The translations under genes were made by a program, and so were the position numbers. From NCBI GenBank assembly GCA_003818605.1, contig RPQS01000033.1, forward strand, positions 1-40,683: a stretch of 40,683 bases of DNA, given 5' to 3'. The notes beneath the pieces are model-generated. The model saw only the letters and a program-made list of their open reading frames with translations, did not search any database and had not been told where the DNA came from. This document shows positions 1-8,429 of this stretch, piece after piece. How positions within the stretch are numbered: the first letter of the stretch is position 1; each line of letters opens with the position of its first letter. The DNA is from Candidatus Zhuqueibacterota bacterium (GTDB taxonomy: Bacteria; Electryoneota; RPQS01).

Positions 1-557
1 AGCCGGGCCCCCACGAACAAGGTCAGACTCTCTAAATAGGAGAGGGCTTCGGGACGGGTGTCCAGAAAACGGGAGAGGCGGAGCCTTTGCCCGGCGGCTG
101 TTTTCATGAGCGAATGCTGTTCGCGTTGGACAATTCCGCCTTTTGCATCCGGAATCGGTTCTCCGTGCGGATCCACCTCCGGGTGACCAAGCTGCCTGTC
201 AATCTCCTCGATGAACTTTTCAGAAACCGCATGCTCCAGCCTGTCAGCCTCTGCATGCAATTCGGAAAGTTGATAGCCTAAATGCACCCACAAATATGTT
301 TCGACAAGCCTGTGACGTCTGGCCAGTTGGAGAGCTAAATACCGCCCGGATTCGGTTAGCGACACCCCTTTTCGTGATTGATAATTAATTAATTGTAAGC
401 CGCTCAACCGTTGCAGCATAGCCGTTACTGTCGAATCCGTTACACCCAATTGCTGCGATAAAGCCGAAGTTGTCGGGATTTCAGCCCGTTCGTTCATACG
501 ATAAATGAATAAAAGACAGTCTTCTGCTGCTTCTGATATGGCAATGTTTCGATGCAT
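1..557 (-). CDS. DtxR/MntR-family metal-dependent transcriptional regulator (3' end outside window)
   Basis: My own reverse-strand translation gives about 185 residues from an ATG at 557 (N-terminus MHRNIAISEAAEDCLLFIY) running off the left edge. Residues 1-65 form the winged-helix domain typical of the family (ALSQQLGVTDSTVTAMLQRL recognition region, then the ESGRYLALQLARRH wing/helix). The metal-binding/dimerization domain follows, with the hallmark LVETYL, LGY, EADRLEH and DPHGEPIP segments. Such proteins are cytoplasmic repressors sensing Mn(II) or Fe(II) and usually control metal uptake genes. A TAG stop lies in frame just upstream of 557, so this ATG is the only reasonable start. The C-terminal end (possible FeoA/SH3-like domain) is not visible. 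Which metal it senses and what it regulates cannot be said from this window. Confidence 0.9.
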   Translation of the reverse strand, partial: MHRNIAISEAAEDCLLFIYRMNERAEIPTTSALSQQLGVTDSTVTAMLQRLSGLQLINYQSRKGVSLTESGRYLALQLARRHRLVETYLWVHLGYQLSELHAEADRLEHAVSEKFIEEIDRQLGHPEVDPHGEPIPDAKGGIVQREQHSLMKTAAGQRLRLSRFLDTRPEALSYLESLTLFVGAR

Positions 558-582
558 CGAAATCTTTAATTTGTTCTATCGA

Positions 583-611
583 AATATAAGACATGTTCAA
601 CATCAAGTCAA
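583..611 (-). promoter_or_regulatory. Sigma70-like promoter of the DtxR-family gene
   Basis: On the minus strand, TTGACT (606-611) is followed by a 17-bp spacer and TATATT (583-588), about 25 bp upstream of the regulator's ATG. The match to the bacterial housekeeping consensus is close. I saw no convincing long metal-regulator palindrome over it. Confidence 0.65.
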
Positions 612-638
612 TAGTTTTGTGTTATCTGACAAAGAAAT

Positions 639-654
639 GGCGGCCGAGGCCGCC
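639..654 (-). terminator. GC-rich hairpin downstream of the membrane glycosyltransferase gene
   Basis: GGCGGC and GCCGCC arms around a CGAG loop. In the minus direction the hairpin is followed by a short, imperfect T-rich run (ATTTCTTTG). It sits 28 bp beyond the stop at 683, so it is a plausible but not ideal intrinsic terminator. Confidence 0.5.
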
Positions 655-682
655 ACTGGGTTTGCTTGGATTTTAATCCGGC

Positions 683-2773
683 TCAGGGCGCGGCATCCCA
701 ACGCCCCGTCAACTTAAGTGCGAAGTTACGAAGCCGAGTCCGGCTGGCTTCGTCGGGGATGCGGATTCGTTTCAGCTCCTCAAACTGCTCCCAAGCGGCG
801 GCGGTGTCCTGGCGGGATAAAGCGAGTTCACCGAGCGCGAGCCGGGCCGGGGCATAAGCCGGATAGCGTTTCAGAGATTCGGCCAGAAAGGAATCCGCCT
901 GCAAGGTATCGTGCATGAGCAGGGAAATTTCTCCCGCTTTGTAAGGCCATTCAGGGGAATCCGGTTCTTTCTTTTCCGCATTCAGGACAGAGCGCATGGC
1001 ATCGGAAAATTTATGCATTCCGACTTCCACCATAGCCCGGTTCGCCCAGACGTCACGGGGCGCATCCTGATGGGCGGGAAAGACGGAATCGAGCAGCGCG
1101 AGAGCGGCGGGATAGTCCCCTTCCTCCGTCTGCAGGTACAGCTCATCGAGAAAGCTCTCAAGCGGCGCGCCGGAAACGGGATCGGGTGGAGTTTCGCCGG
1201 CCAGTTCGAATTCGCGGCGGGCATCGTCGAAATTTCCCAGCTTCCAGAGAATGTTAGCCATTCCCAGCCGGGCTTCGCGATAATCCGGATCGGCCGCGAG
1301 CGAACGGGCATAGAGCGGAACCGCATCAATCAACATGCCGCGCTCCTCCGCACCCACCGCCATATTGTAATAAACGGCGGACGGCCGCACGGCATGGGCG
1401 ACGCTCACCGACGGCACGTTGCAGACGATCAATGCGATGATGTAAATCAAAGCCGCTTTCAGCAATATTTTTACATCCCGATCCGCGATTTTTTTCCAGA
1501 GTTCCGCAAAGAAACATCCCGCCGCGGGGAGCAGCACAAGAATCAAGGGAAAACGATATTCGGAAGACGTGAAGAAAATCAGATTGACCGCCAAGTAGGA
1601 AGCGGCATAGAACCACAGCAGGCGCACGTCGCGCCGCCGCCGCCAGGCGAGAAACGCACCCGCCGCCGCGAGCGGAAAAAGCAATCCCCACCGAATCGGA
1701 AGAGCATGCAGCACGGGCGCGAATCCGGCGGCTCCACGGAAAGACATGTTGGTGGGAATCTCTTCGCGCTGCACGGCCAGCCACAGCTTTTTAAATTCCA
1801 GCCGCAGCCATCCGCCGGGGCTGTGGAAAATATCATCGAGAGCCTGATTCCGCCAGTAGCGCGAAGCTTGCGCGAGCGACATCTCTTTTCCGGTTCGCTT
1901 GGATGCTTCCGCACGATAGCCTTCCGCTTCGCGCTGCGGATCGAAAGAATTCACGAAATCCAATTCATCATAAATGCCGCTGGCTCCGGCCCGGTTGCCG
2001 ATAAAGAAATTGACTCCGCCCGAGGACGTCGTGAGCGTGAAACTCCCCGCCTTTTGATAGTTGCGGATCATCACCGGCAGAAGCAAGACGACGATGGCCG
2101 CGACATACAGAAGAGCGCGCCGCCACCACCCCTGCCGTCGCTGTAAAACATGCCCGGCGATCAACACGACCGCGAAGATCAAAACGGACGGTCGGGCGAG
2201 AGCGGAGAGTCCGGTTAAAAGACCCAGAAGGAGCCAAATCCCGTCGCTCTTGACCGTCGGCGGCTCATTATCGGACACCGCAAAATCGGTGCGCGTGACA
2301 AGAAGATAGAGCAGCGATGCATCGAGAAAGAGAATCAACGAGGCGCTGAGCAGCACGCTGTCATAGAATAGCCACGGCGCATAGAGCGCGGCGAGTCCCG
2401 CCGTGACCAAAGCCGCTCCGTCCCCCCACAAGCGGCGCGTATAGGCCACCACCAGCGAGAGCGTGCCGAGGGACAATATAAACTGTATGACCACGATCAG
2501 AGTAATCGAGTAGCTGCCGAAGGCTTTAAACACTCCTCCCATAAACAGCGGATAGAGCGGCGAGAGCCAGAAGGGGCCGGGCGGATGACCATAGCCGGAG
2601 GCCAGGCTGGCCGCCCATGTGTGATAAAACTGGCTGTCCAGAATCGGCAGCGTGAGCAGCGGCGAGTCCAGAATCTGACGCAAAAAAAGTAGGCGTACGG
2701 CTATAAACAAGGCCGCAAGCAGCGCGAAATACCGGAAAAAGCGCGAGCGGAAAAAGGCGGTGGAATCTGCCAT
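683..2773 (-). CDS. Membrane glycosyltransferase (GT39/PMT_2-like) with C-terminal TPR region
   Basis: 696 residues. The N-terminal two thirds is polytopic, with about ten hydrophobic helices. An early periplasm-facing Asp lies in the LDSQFYHTWA segment (about residues 43-52), as in dolichyl-phosphate-mannose-protein mannosyltransferase/ArnT-like enzymes that move a sugar from a polyprenyl-phosphate donor to an acceptor outside the membrane. A block with NRAGASGIYDE (about 255-270) is the typical large periplasmic loop. From about residue 465 the protein becomes soluble with TPR-like helices (YNMAVGAEERGMLIDAVPLY, then two or three more), a fusion common in FCB genomes. The start at 2773 has GAGGA about 8 nt upstream. 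The long plus-strand frame opposite this gene is an antisense shadow. The donor and acceptor are unknown; a role in glycosylating surface proteins or lipids is inferred from the fold. Confidence 0.85.
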   Translation of the reverse strand: MADSTAFFRSRFFRYFALLAALFIAVRLLFLRQILDSPLLTLPILDSQFYHTWAASLASGYGHPPGPFWLSPLYPLFMGGVFKAFGSYSITLIVVIQFILSLGTLSLVVAYTRRLWGDGAALVTAGLAALYAPWLFYDSVLLSASLILFLDASLLYLLVTRTDFAVSDNEPPTVKSDGIWLLLGLLTGLSALARPSVLIFAVVLIAGHVLQRRQGWWRRALLYVAAIVVLLLPVMIRNYQKAGSFTLTTSSGGVNFFIGNRAGASGIYDELDFVNSFDPQREAEGYRAEASKRTGKEMSLAQASRYWRNQALDDIFHSPGGWLRLEFKKLWLAVQREEIPTNMSFRGAAGFAPVLHALPIRWGLLFPLAAAGAFLAWRRRRDVRLLWFYAASYLAVNLIFFTSSEYRFPLILVLLPAAGCFFAELWKKIADRDVKILLKAALIYIIALIVCNVPSVSVAHAVRPSAVYYNMAVGAEERGMLIDAVPLYARSLAADPDYREARLGMANILWKLGNFDDARREFELAGETPPDPVSGAPLESFLDELYLQTEEGDYPAALALLDSVFPAHQDAPRDVWANRAMVEVGMHKFSDAMRSVLNAEKKEPDSPEWPYKAGEISLLMHDTLQADSFLAESLKRYPAYAPARLALGELALSRQDTAAAWEQFEELKRIRIPDEASRTRLRNFALKLTGRWDAAP

Positions 2774-2820
2774 GAAGCCGTCCTCGGGGATAGATGTGCA
2801 AAGATAGCCGTTGAGGGCGG

Positions 2821-2853
2821 AAAAAACAAGCCCCCGCGGGAGGACGGGGGCTT
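2821..2853 (-). terminator. Intrinsic terminator of the FG-GAP gene
   Basis: AAGCCCCC (2828-2835) pairs with GGGGGCTT (2846-2853). In the minus direction the hairpin is followed by six T (2821-2826). It lies about 57 bp past the stop of the FG-GAP protein gene and in front of the glycosyltransferase start at 2773, so the two genes are probably separate transcripts. Confidence 0.85.
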
Positions 2854-2909
2854 TGCGTCGGATCGAACCAAGCGGGAGGTGTTTGGTTCGACCCAGATAT
2901 TCCTATGGG

Positions 2910-4661
2910 CTATTTAGCCAGCAACATCCGGCTGATGCGGGATTCACCGTTGACCGTCAAGCGCGCCAGATAGAGACCCGAAGGCAGAGCATGGCCGTCA
3001 AACGTAACACGGTGGCTTCCGGCTTGATAGGAACCGCGGGCTAAAGAGGCCACCTCTTGTCCCATCAGGTTGAACACCTTTAAGTCCACCATCCCCGCTT
3101 CGGGAACATTGAAGGAGACCATGGTAGACGGATTGAACGGATTCGGACTGACCACGCACTCCATGGGAATGCGGTCGGCGCCGGTTACCGGTTCAGGCAT
3201 CTCGCCCGTGATCACCGGCTCGCGCAGCACGTTGGTTGTATTCAAGGTCAGATCGCTGAGGCTGTAACGGCTTTCCGCGCCGCTGGGCCAGTTGACGATC
3301 AGATTGACCTGATCGGATTTATAATTACTGCTATTGACCAGCATCACGTGGGACGGATCCGAGTTGATGGAACCGGTACCGATGGTCGTGGTGCCGATCT
3401 TTTTGGCCATTTCAAACTGCATCCACACCCGGCAATTCAGAGCCGGCGAGGTTCCGTTTCCGGAGACCAAGCGCAGGTTCACAAACTCATGCGGATTAAC
3501 TACACAGTTCCGGTAGATGCGGAATCCCTCTTCCCCCGTAGCCACGGCCAAATCCAGATCGCCGTCCAAGTCGTAATCGGCCCAGGCGCTACTCAGGAAA
3601 GCTGAAAGATAAACGAGGTTGGCGGAAGCCGTGACATCCGCCCAGCGCTGACCTTCCAGATTCATCAGCAGGACACAGCCGTCCGGCTTGGTCAGATAGA
3701 GATCCGTCCAACCGTCCATGTTCGCATCCACCGCCTGAGCGGACACGGCATCCGCGCCGAACATGGTCAAGCCGTTTTCGGCAATGGCAGGTTCCATGAC
3801 CAGACCATGTGAATTGTAGCACTGCGCACCGCGGAACAGAGCCATATACTCCGACGTTCCGGGCAGGAAGAGATCCCATTGCTGATCGTTGTTGTAATCC
3901 AGCCAGACGGCATCGGTTGTTCCCATTTTCGGGATCATGCCGAAACGATCCGCCCAGTCATCATAGCCTAATTCCTCATTACGCAGAAACTGGGGCAGCG
4001 TGGATCCGTCCGTACTCCCCAAGAAAATATCCAGATCTCCGTCACCGTCGAAATCTTCCGTGCAGATCGCTCCGACCGAGCCGAGTTCTATTCCCATCGG
4101 CTCACCGCGGTTTTCCACATACTCGAGTTCGGAAGCCGACAGCACAATAGCCGGGCTGGAAGACGTCTCACCATTACTGAGAATGAGTTCCTGCGATCCG
4201 TCGCCGTCCACGTCCATCCATGCCGCGGAACGGATGAGGTCGAAGAATTCCATTTCCGACACCGCTCGGCGGGAACGGAAGCGGTGATTGGTTAATTGTT
4301 CGAGCAACCGGAGGCCGTGGGTATTTTCCGTTAAGTAAAAGATATCGAGCAAACCGTCGCCGTTAAAATCCACAAACTGCGCTTTGCGCACATCATGAGT
4401 GTTGACGGTGGTCAAACCGAATTCCGCCGTCGCATCCACTAACCGACCGTCCACATTGCGATACAACCGGCTGGACGACTCACCGCGACCGCCGACGAAC
4501 AAATCGGGATCGCCGTCATTATCCACATCGCCCCACGCCACACTGGAGGCATTCATGAGCGGGTAGGAACTGATTTCCGACACCGGATTGAAGGTCCATT
4601 CCGCCTGCGCCGCTCCCACTGCGAATAAGATCGCTATTAGTATAAAGCCAAACCGAGACAT
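2910..4661 (-). CDS. Secreted FG-GAP/VCBS repeat protein with ASPIC/UnbV domain and C-terminal sorting domain
   Basis: 583 residues. A Sec signal peptide (MSRFGFILIAILFAVGAAQA) precedes about seven FG-GAP/VCBS repeats recognizable by calcium-binding Asp-rich loops: DVDNDGDPDLF, DFNGDGLLDIF, DVDGDGSQELI, DFDGDGDLDIF, DYNNDQQWDLF, DANMDGWTDLY and DYDLDGDLDLA. These would form an integrin-alpha-like beta-propeller. Residues about 405-490 resemble the ASPIC/UnbV domain (NWPSGAESRYSL). Residues about 504-583 are the YPNPFN-like sorting/FlgD-Ig module, here VSPNPFNPSTMVSF, ending SRMLLAK. The gene has a good SD (AGGAAAGGAGAATCGC then ATG) and its own terminator. It is probably surface-attached or released. 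Binding or adhesion is the usual guess for such propellers, but no ligand can be inferred. The fifth repeat (YNNDQQWDLF) has a degenerate calcium loop. Confidence 0.9.
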   Translation of the reverse strand: MSRFGFILIAILFAVGAAQAEWTFNPVSEISSYPLMNASSVAWGDVDNDGDPDLFVGGRGESSSRLYRNVDGRLVDATAEFGLTTVNTHDVRKAQFVDFNGDGLLDIFYLTENTHGLRLLEQLTNHRFRSRRAVSEMEFFDLIRSAAWMDVDGDGSQELILSNGETSSSPAIVLSASELEYVENRGEPMGIELGSVGAICTEDFDGDGDLDIFLGSTDGSTLPQFLRNEELGYDDWADRFGMIPKMGTTDAVWLDYNNDQQWDLFLPGTSEYMALFRGAQCYNSHGLVMEPAIAENGLTMFGADAVSAQAVDANMDGWTDLYLTKPDGCVLLMNLEGQRWADVTASANLVYLSAFLSSAWADYDLDGDLDLAVATGEEGFRIYRNCVVNPHEFVNLRLVSGNGTSPALNCRVWMQFEMAKKIGTTTIGTGSINSDPSHVMLVNSSNYKSDQVNLIVNWPSGAESRYSLSDLTLNTTNVLREPVITGEMPEPVTGADRIPMECVVSPNPFNPSTMVSFNVPEAGMVDLKVFNLMGQEVASLARGSYQAGSHRVTFDGHALPSGLYLARLTVNGESRISRMLLAK

Positions 4662-4891
4662 GCGATTCTCCTTTCCTAACTCATCTTGTCAAATTTCTTA
4701 TCATCCTGCAAGCTGTCTCACAAACTGGCAAGGGTCGCGCCAAACGGAACCGGCTTGCCCGGCCATGATAATCTCTGACATTCACACAAGTTGGAGTTCT
4801 GACCCTCCTTCAGAAACGTTGCGGCAAATCAACCGGACGGTTTTCTTGCTGCAGACCGTCAACCGTTCTACGGATCACTTCGGGTTGACGC

Positions 4892-4922
4892 TAAAAAGAA
4901 AAGCAGCCATTTAAGCTGCTTT
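4892..4922 (-). terminator. Intrinsic terminator of the GH13 gene
   Basis: AAAGCAGC (4900-4907) and GCTGCTTT (4915-4922) form an 8-bp stem. Reading the minus strand, the stem is followed by TTCTTTTT. It lies 35 bp beyond the glycosidase stop. I see nothing else in the stretch from 4662 to 4891. Confidence 0.8.
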
Positions 4923-4956
4923 CGCGACACGATTGTATAGGTAAGCCGGAATTCGG

Positions 4957-6441
4957 TCAACCGGTCACATCGCCTTGCGTTTTCGATATTTTGCAATCGA
5001 AAATCTGCGCTTCCCACGGTTCCATATCGAGATACAATCCGCGCAGCATAAGGGCAATTCCGTCGCGATTGAACCTTTTGTCGCTCAAAAGATCGCGCAG
5101 TTCCACTTCGGTTCCGGCGGGTGAAGACAATCCCAAATGCACCCAGCACTGTGAACGCGAGTCCGCGAGATTCACAAAGATGAACAAGTATTCGCCGTCC
5201 AATTCATAGCATTGACCGAGAATGCGGTGATGGGATTCGTTGCCGGTCCACGCGGCGCGGGGATTCAGCAATTGCCAGCGTCCGCCGCGGATCACGGGCT
5301 GTTTGAGTATTTTCAGCAGCGCGTGGTAGAATGTGTGAACGGTTTCATCGGTGGATTCCGGGAATTCGCGGCGGAGCTGGACGGGAAGCCGCCGCTGAAA
5401 GCCCTCGGTCTGACCCTGATAAAGAAGCCGCGTGGAAGGCAGGCCGAGAATCCAGACGGCGAACGCTCTATGCAGCGGCAGATCCATCCGCGAAGCGATG
5501 CGGGGTTCATCGTGGTTTTCCAGAAACCGCACCTCGCAGCGATGCGCGGCGGCGGGAATATCAAACATCTCACGCGCGAGCGTGCGCTTCGCCAGAGCCT
5601 GATCCAGTACCGCTTTATCATAGACGGCATCAAAGCCCATTTCGAGCAGCGTCTCTTCCATTCCCCAGTAGACTTCCGCCATAAAAAAGAAATCCGGAGC
5701 CAGCTTGCGGGTTTCAACGATGGCGCGCGGCCAGAACTCCGCCGGTTTCCGTCCCCATACGCGCTCAAAGACTGAGGCGACTTCCAGCATGGCCATATCG
5801 CAGCGAACACCGTCGCAGATTTGGGTCAAGCGCGCCAATTCCGCGCGCATCGCTTCCTGCAGGGCGGGATTGAAATAATCCAGCTGCGCGGTATCCGTCC
5901 AAGCCGGGAAATTGGGATCGCGGCCGTGCGCAACCGCGCGGGGGGACAACACACCGTTCGCCCAGAACCAGCGCGTGGGGTCGCTGACCATGTCCGCTTC
6001 GGTACCGGTAATGTACCAATCCGGATGAGCGGTGAGCCACGGATGATCGCAAGCGGTGTGATTAGGAATGAAATCGAGAATAAGGCGGATTTGTTTTTTA
6101 GCCAAGCGGGCGCGGAAATGTGCCAGCGCCGCATCACCGCCCCACTCCGGATTTACCGAGTAGCCGCGGATTGCGAAAGGTGAACCGCCGACATCTTCCT
6201 CGCGCCAGTCCGGCAGAGCGCGGGAATAGTCCTCGCGCAAACCGGGATGTTCCCGAGCGATCCGACGGCTGGTTTCACTGGGCAGCCAAACGCCCATCAA
6301 CCAGACCGCATCGTAGCCCTGTTCAACCCAGCTTTCAAGGCAGGATTCGGGGACATCGGCCAGTGAAAGAGGATGTCCGTCTCCCCCATTGCGGAGCCAT
6401 ACACACGTGTTGATCTCCAGAACGAACTGCGGAGGATTCAT
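4957..6441 (-). CDS. Alpha-amylase-family (GH13) glycoside hydrolase, probably cytoplasmic
   Basis: 494 residues with no signal peptide. The four conserved GH13 regions are in order: DFIPNH (123-128); GVRCDMAML with nucleophile D215; FMAEVYW with acid/base E256; FLENHDEP with transition-state stabilizer D311. A beta-sandwich C domain occupies roughly 400-494. The family acts on alpha-glucosidic bonds (hydrolysis or transfer). The exact specificity (maltogenic, trehalose-related, sucrose or polymer) is not readable by eye. The inner region is compact compared with secreted alpha-amylases, in line with an enzyme acting on intracellular oligosaccharides. It stands alone, followed by a terminator and divergent from the FKBP gene, with no sugar-transport or glycogen genes nearby. 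The start at 6441 begins MNPPQFVLEINT and gives the standard N-terminal beta strand. Confidence 0.9.
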   Translation of the reverse strand: MNPPQFVLEINTCVWLRNGGDGHPLSLADVPESCLESWVEQGYDAVWLMGVWLPSETSRRIAREHPGLREDYSRALPDWREEDVGGSPFAIRGYSVNPEWGGDAALAHFRARLAKKQIRLILDFIPNHTACDHPWLTAHPDWYITGTEADMVSDPTRWFWANGVLSPRAVAHGRDPNFPAWTDTAQLDYFNPALQEAMRAELARLTQICDGVRCDMAMLEVASVFERVWGRKPAEFWPRAIVETRKLAPDFFFMAEVYWGMEETLLEMGFDAVYDKAVLDQALAKRTLAREMFDIPAAAHRCEVRFLENHDEPRIASRMDLPLHRAFAVWILGLPSTRLLYQGQTEGFQRRLPVQLRREFPESTDETVHTFYHALLKILKQPVIRGGRWQLLNPRAAWTGNESHHRILGQCYELDGEYLFIFVNLADSRSQCWVHLGLSSPAGTEVELRDLLSDKRFNRDGIALMLRGLYLDMEPWEAQIFDCKISKTQGDVTG

Positions 6442-6490
6442 AGGATTACCCCGGTGGTTTGTCGCGGGAAATACAGCAACGGGAAACTCC

Positions 6491-6518
6491 TTGACATTCG
6501 GCGAGGCTTTGCTATATT
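6491..6518 (+). promoter_or_regulatory. Sigma70-like promoter of the FKBP lipoprotein gene
   Basis: Perfect -35 TTGACA (6491-6496), 16-bp spacer, -10 TATATT (6513-6518). It lies about 105 bp upstream of the ATG at 6624, giving a leader of about 100 nt in which I see no attenuator. Confidence 0.75.
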
Positions 6519-6623
6519 AATGTTTTTACCGTATCGGTTTACTTGCGGTTATTCGCGGACTATACGGATAAAGAAACAGAGATTTCGCGCACAAAACAAG
6601 AGAAAAATCACAAAGGACGTTCC

Positions 6624-7064
6624 ATGAAGCGAATCATCGCGGTTTTGTTAGGAGTAAGCCTCCTGGTGCTGGCGGCCTCGTGCGGCGGCGGGGGGAAGAA
6701 AGCCGGTGAAGGCGCGTTAGGCGATACGGTAACCACAGCGAGCGGTTTGAAGTATGTGGATATTAAGGCCGGAAGCGGCGCTTCTCCGCAGCCCGGACAA
6801 ACCGCGGAAGTGCATTATACGGGTTGGCTGACAGACGGCAAGAAGTTTGACAGTTCCAAAGACCGCAATCAGCCGTTTTCTTTCCAGATCGGACAAGGCC
6901 GCGTGATTAAGGGTTGGGATGAAGGCGTGGCTTCCATGAAGGTCGGCGGCGTTCGCAAGCTGATCATCCCGCCGCAACTCGGATACGGCGAACGGGGTGC
7001 GGGAAATGTGATTCCACCCCACTCTGTCTTGATTTTCGAAGTCGAATTGCTGAATATTCAATAG
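6624..7064 (+). CDS. FKBP-type peptidyl-prolyl cis-trans isomerase, lipoprotein
   Basis: 146 residues from the ATG at 6624, which is preceded by AAAGGACG. An open frame continues upstream to 6543, but only the internal start yields a proper lipoprotein signal peptide ([20 protein letters not shown], lipobox LAASC with C20 to be acylated). A Gly/Lys linker follows, then a single FKBP_C domain with the family signatures [29 protein letters not shown] and [11 protein letters not shown], ending at the usual VELLNIQ strand. It should catalyse proline isomerization in the periplasm, assisting folding of exported proteins. It is monocistronic with its own promoter and terminator. Confidence 0.93.
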   Translation: MKRIIAVLLGVSLLVLAASCGGGGKKAGEGALGDTVTTASGLKYVDIKAGSGASPQPGQTAEVHYTGWLTDGKKFDSSKDRNQPFSFQIGQGRVIKGWDEGVASMKVGGVRKLIIPPQLGYGERGAGNVIPPHSVLIFEVELLNIQ

Positions 7065-7085
7065 AATCTACAGCAATAACGATAT

Positions 7086-7116
7086 AAAAAAGCCCGAGAT
7101 TATTCCCGGGCTTTTT
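7086..7116. terminator. Bidirectional terminator between convergent genes
   Basis: AAAAAGCCCG and CGGGCTTTTT arms (7086-7096 and 7107-7116) enclose an AT-rich loop. A-tract and T-tract flank both sides, so the same hairpin can end the FKBP transcript (plus) and the minus-strand transcript that ends at 7134. Confidence 0.85.
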
Positions 7117-7133
7117 CGCGATTCCTAAGGGAG

Positions 7134-7463
7134 TCACTCGTTGGACTCCGGACCTTTCTGCAGATCCTGCTGCAAGCGGCTGAGCTCATCTGAATAGTAG
7201 CGGATACGGGCTGTGAGTTCGGCAACGGCGGTCTCTGCCGGGTCAATCGGTTTGCCCTCGGACAGAAGCTTGTACACAAGTTCACCCAGCGCTCCGTGTG
7301 CGCTCTTCAGTCGTCTCTCGGTTTGAAAAATGTCCATCCGCAGCCGTCCCTGGCGGGCCAGATCGTCCCCTAAATTGCGTATTTCGCGGGCGCCGTCACG
7401 GACGGTTTCTCTGATATCGTCCCAAAAGTCTTTTCCCTTCGGCGGGGTTTTGGGTGCTTCCAT
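7134..7463 (-). CDS. Small acidic coiled-coil protein of unknown function
   Basis: 109 residues from the ATG at 7463, which is chosen because GGAG lies 6 nt upstream. A longer frame reaches 7529 and would overlap the doxX stop, but lacks such a site. The protein is hydrophilic and helical: residues 10-40 contain KDFWDDIRETVRDGAREIR, and 45-105 are a likely coiled coil ending in YYSDELSRLQQDLQKG. No membrane segment, signal peptide or known catalytic motif is seen. I do not recognise a family. It is the last gene of an apparent cutA-doxX-this minus-strand group. Confidence 0.7.
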   Translation of the reverse strand: MEAPKTPPKGKDFWDDIRETVRDGAREIRNLGDDLARQGRLRMDIFQTERRLKSAHGALGELVYKLLSEGKPIDPAETAVAELTARIRYYSDELSRLQQDLQKGPESNE

Positions 7464-7525
7464 GAGCGACTCCGATATTGAAGATTCTGTATTTAAACCG
7501 GTATTTGCGCGACTTTGTTCCAGTG

Positions 7526-7963
7526 TCAACGCTTGCTTTTTTTAGCAGTTGAGCGACCGCCGCTTTTACGGCCACCATCCACGGCGTACGGGCCGGGACC
7601 CAGAAGCAGAACGGTTATCGCCGTAACCAAGTAGGCCAAGGCCAGTTCCTTAGAAGGCTTGCCGGGGGCAATGAAGGCCGCCGGAGCAAGGGGATTGAAG
7701 GCCGCAATGGCCATGTTGACAATTACGGGGATAGCAGCCCAGCGTGTCCACAGACCGAGAATAAAGAAAAAGCCGCCGAGAATTTCTGCGGCCACGGACA
7801 GCCAAGCGAATAGAAGCGGGTAGGGAAAGCCGATCGGCTCGATCAGATTATCGGCAAATACATTGACACCGGCGGAGAGTTTCAGCCAGCCGTGAATGAT
7901 TAAGCCGAGACCGACGGCCACGCGCAAAAAGAGTAATCCAAAATCGGCAAGTTTGGTTTTCAT
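7526..7963 (-). CDS. DoxX-family small integral membrane protein
   Basis: 145 residues with four hydrophobic helices (about 7-27, 48-68, 73-93, 108-126). The family features are present: N-terminal LLFLRVAVGLGLIIHGWLKL and the AEILGGFFFILGLWTRWAA segment. The tail is a basic GGRKSGGRSTAKKSKR. DoxX/DUF417-like proteins are associated with redox or thiol homeostasis in other bacteria, but the biochemical role is poorly defined. It starts 8 bp downstream of the cutA stop, so the two are probably co-transcribed. Confidence 0.87.
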   Translation of the reverse strand: MKTKLADFGLLFLRVAVGLGLIIHGWLKLSAGVNVFADNLIEPIGFPYPLLFAWLSVAAEILGGFFFILGLWTRWAAIPVIVNMAIAAFNPLAPAAFIAPGKPSKELALAYLVTAITVLLLGPGPYAVDGGRKSGGRSTAKKSKR

Positions 7964-7970
7964 CAGCAGA

Positions 7971-8309
7971 TTATCCTTGTGAACTCATTTCGTTCTTCAT
8001 CCAATCCGCATAGACTTTGGATAAGGCCGCGACTTCAAACACCAATAGTTCCGGGCAGTCGTAAGGATGATGCTTGGAAAAATATTCTTCCAGTTTAGTG
8101 AGTCGGTCACGGCAGGTTTTGATAAGAAGAACTTGTTCCGGTTCGGCGGAATGGATTTGATTTTCCCAGCGAAAAAAAGAAAGAGCGCCGGGCAGAACGG
8201 TGACGCAGGCGGCCAGATGATTTTCGAGCAGACTATTTGCAAATGCGGCGGCCTGCTCGGCATCCGCGACCGTGGTCAAGACAAGAAGTTCACCGCTGCC
8301 TTTTTCCAT
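7971..8309 (-). CDS. cutA: CutA1 divalent-cation tolerance protein
   Basis: 112 residues, the usual CutA1 length. The signatures are clear: LLVLTTVADAEQAAAFANSL at the N-terminus, LAACVTVLPGALSFFRWENQI in the middle (family consensus AACV..-..S.Y.W.g.i), LLIKTC, HHPYDCPELLVF and YADWMKNE at the end. CutA1 forms a cytoplasmic trimer with a ferredoxin-like fold related to PII signalling proteins. Its link to copper tolerance comes from E. coli genetics and the molecular role is unsettled. It is followed closely by doxX. Confidence 0.93.
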   Translation of the reverse strand: MEKGSGELLVLTTVADAEQAAAFANSLLENHLAACVTVLPGALSFFRWENQIHSAEPEQVLLIKTCRDRLTKLEEYFSKHHPYDCPELLVFEVAALSKVYADWMKNEMSSQG

Positions 8310-8381
8310 GGAAGTGAATTTTTGTCCGGTTTTGGGACAATATACGAAATTTCATGGCGTTTGGAAAGTCCCAAAACAAGC

Positions 8382-8403
8382 GAGGCGGCCATAGGGCCGC
8401 CTC
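8382..8403 (-). terminator. Intrinsic terminator of the YceI gene
   Basis: Perfect 9-bp stem GAGGCGGCC / GGCCGCCTC around an ATAG loop. In the minus direction it is followed by GCTTGTTTTGG. It lies 27 bp downstream of the stop at 8430. Confidence 0.75.
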
Positions 8404-8429
8404 CTGCCGTTGGGGAGTGGCAGTATACT

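Noticed and set aside
911-2146. A 411-codon plus-strand open frame opposite the membrane glycosyltransferase
   Set aside because: It lies antisense to a gene with clear transmembrane and TPR features, has no recognizable domain and a low-complexity Arg/Gly-rich translation typical of an antisense shadow in GC-rich DNA.
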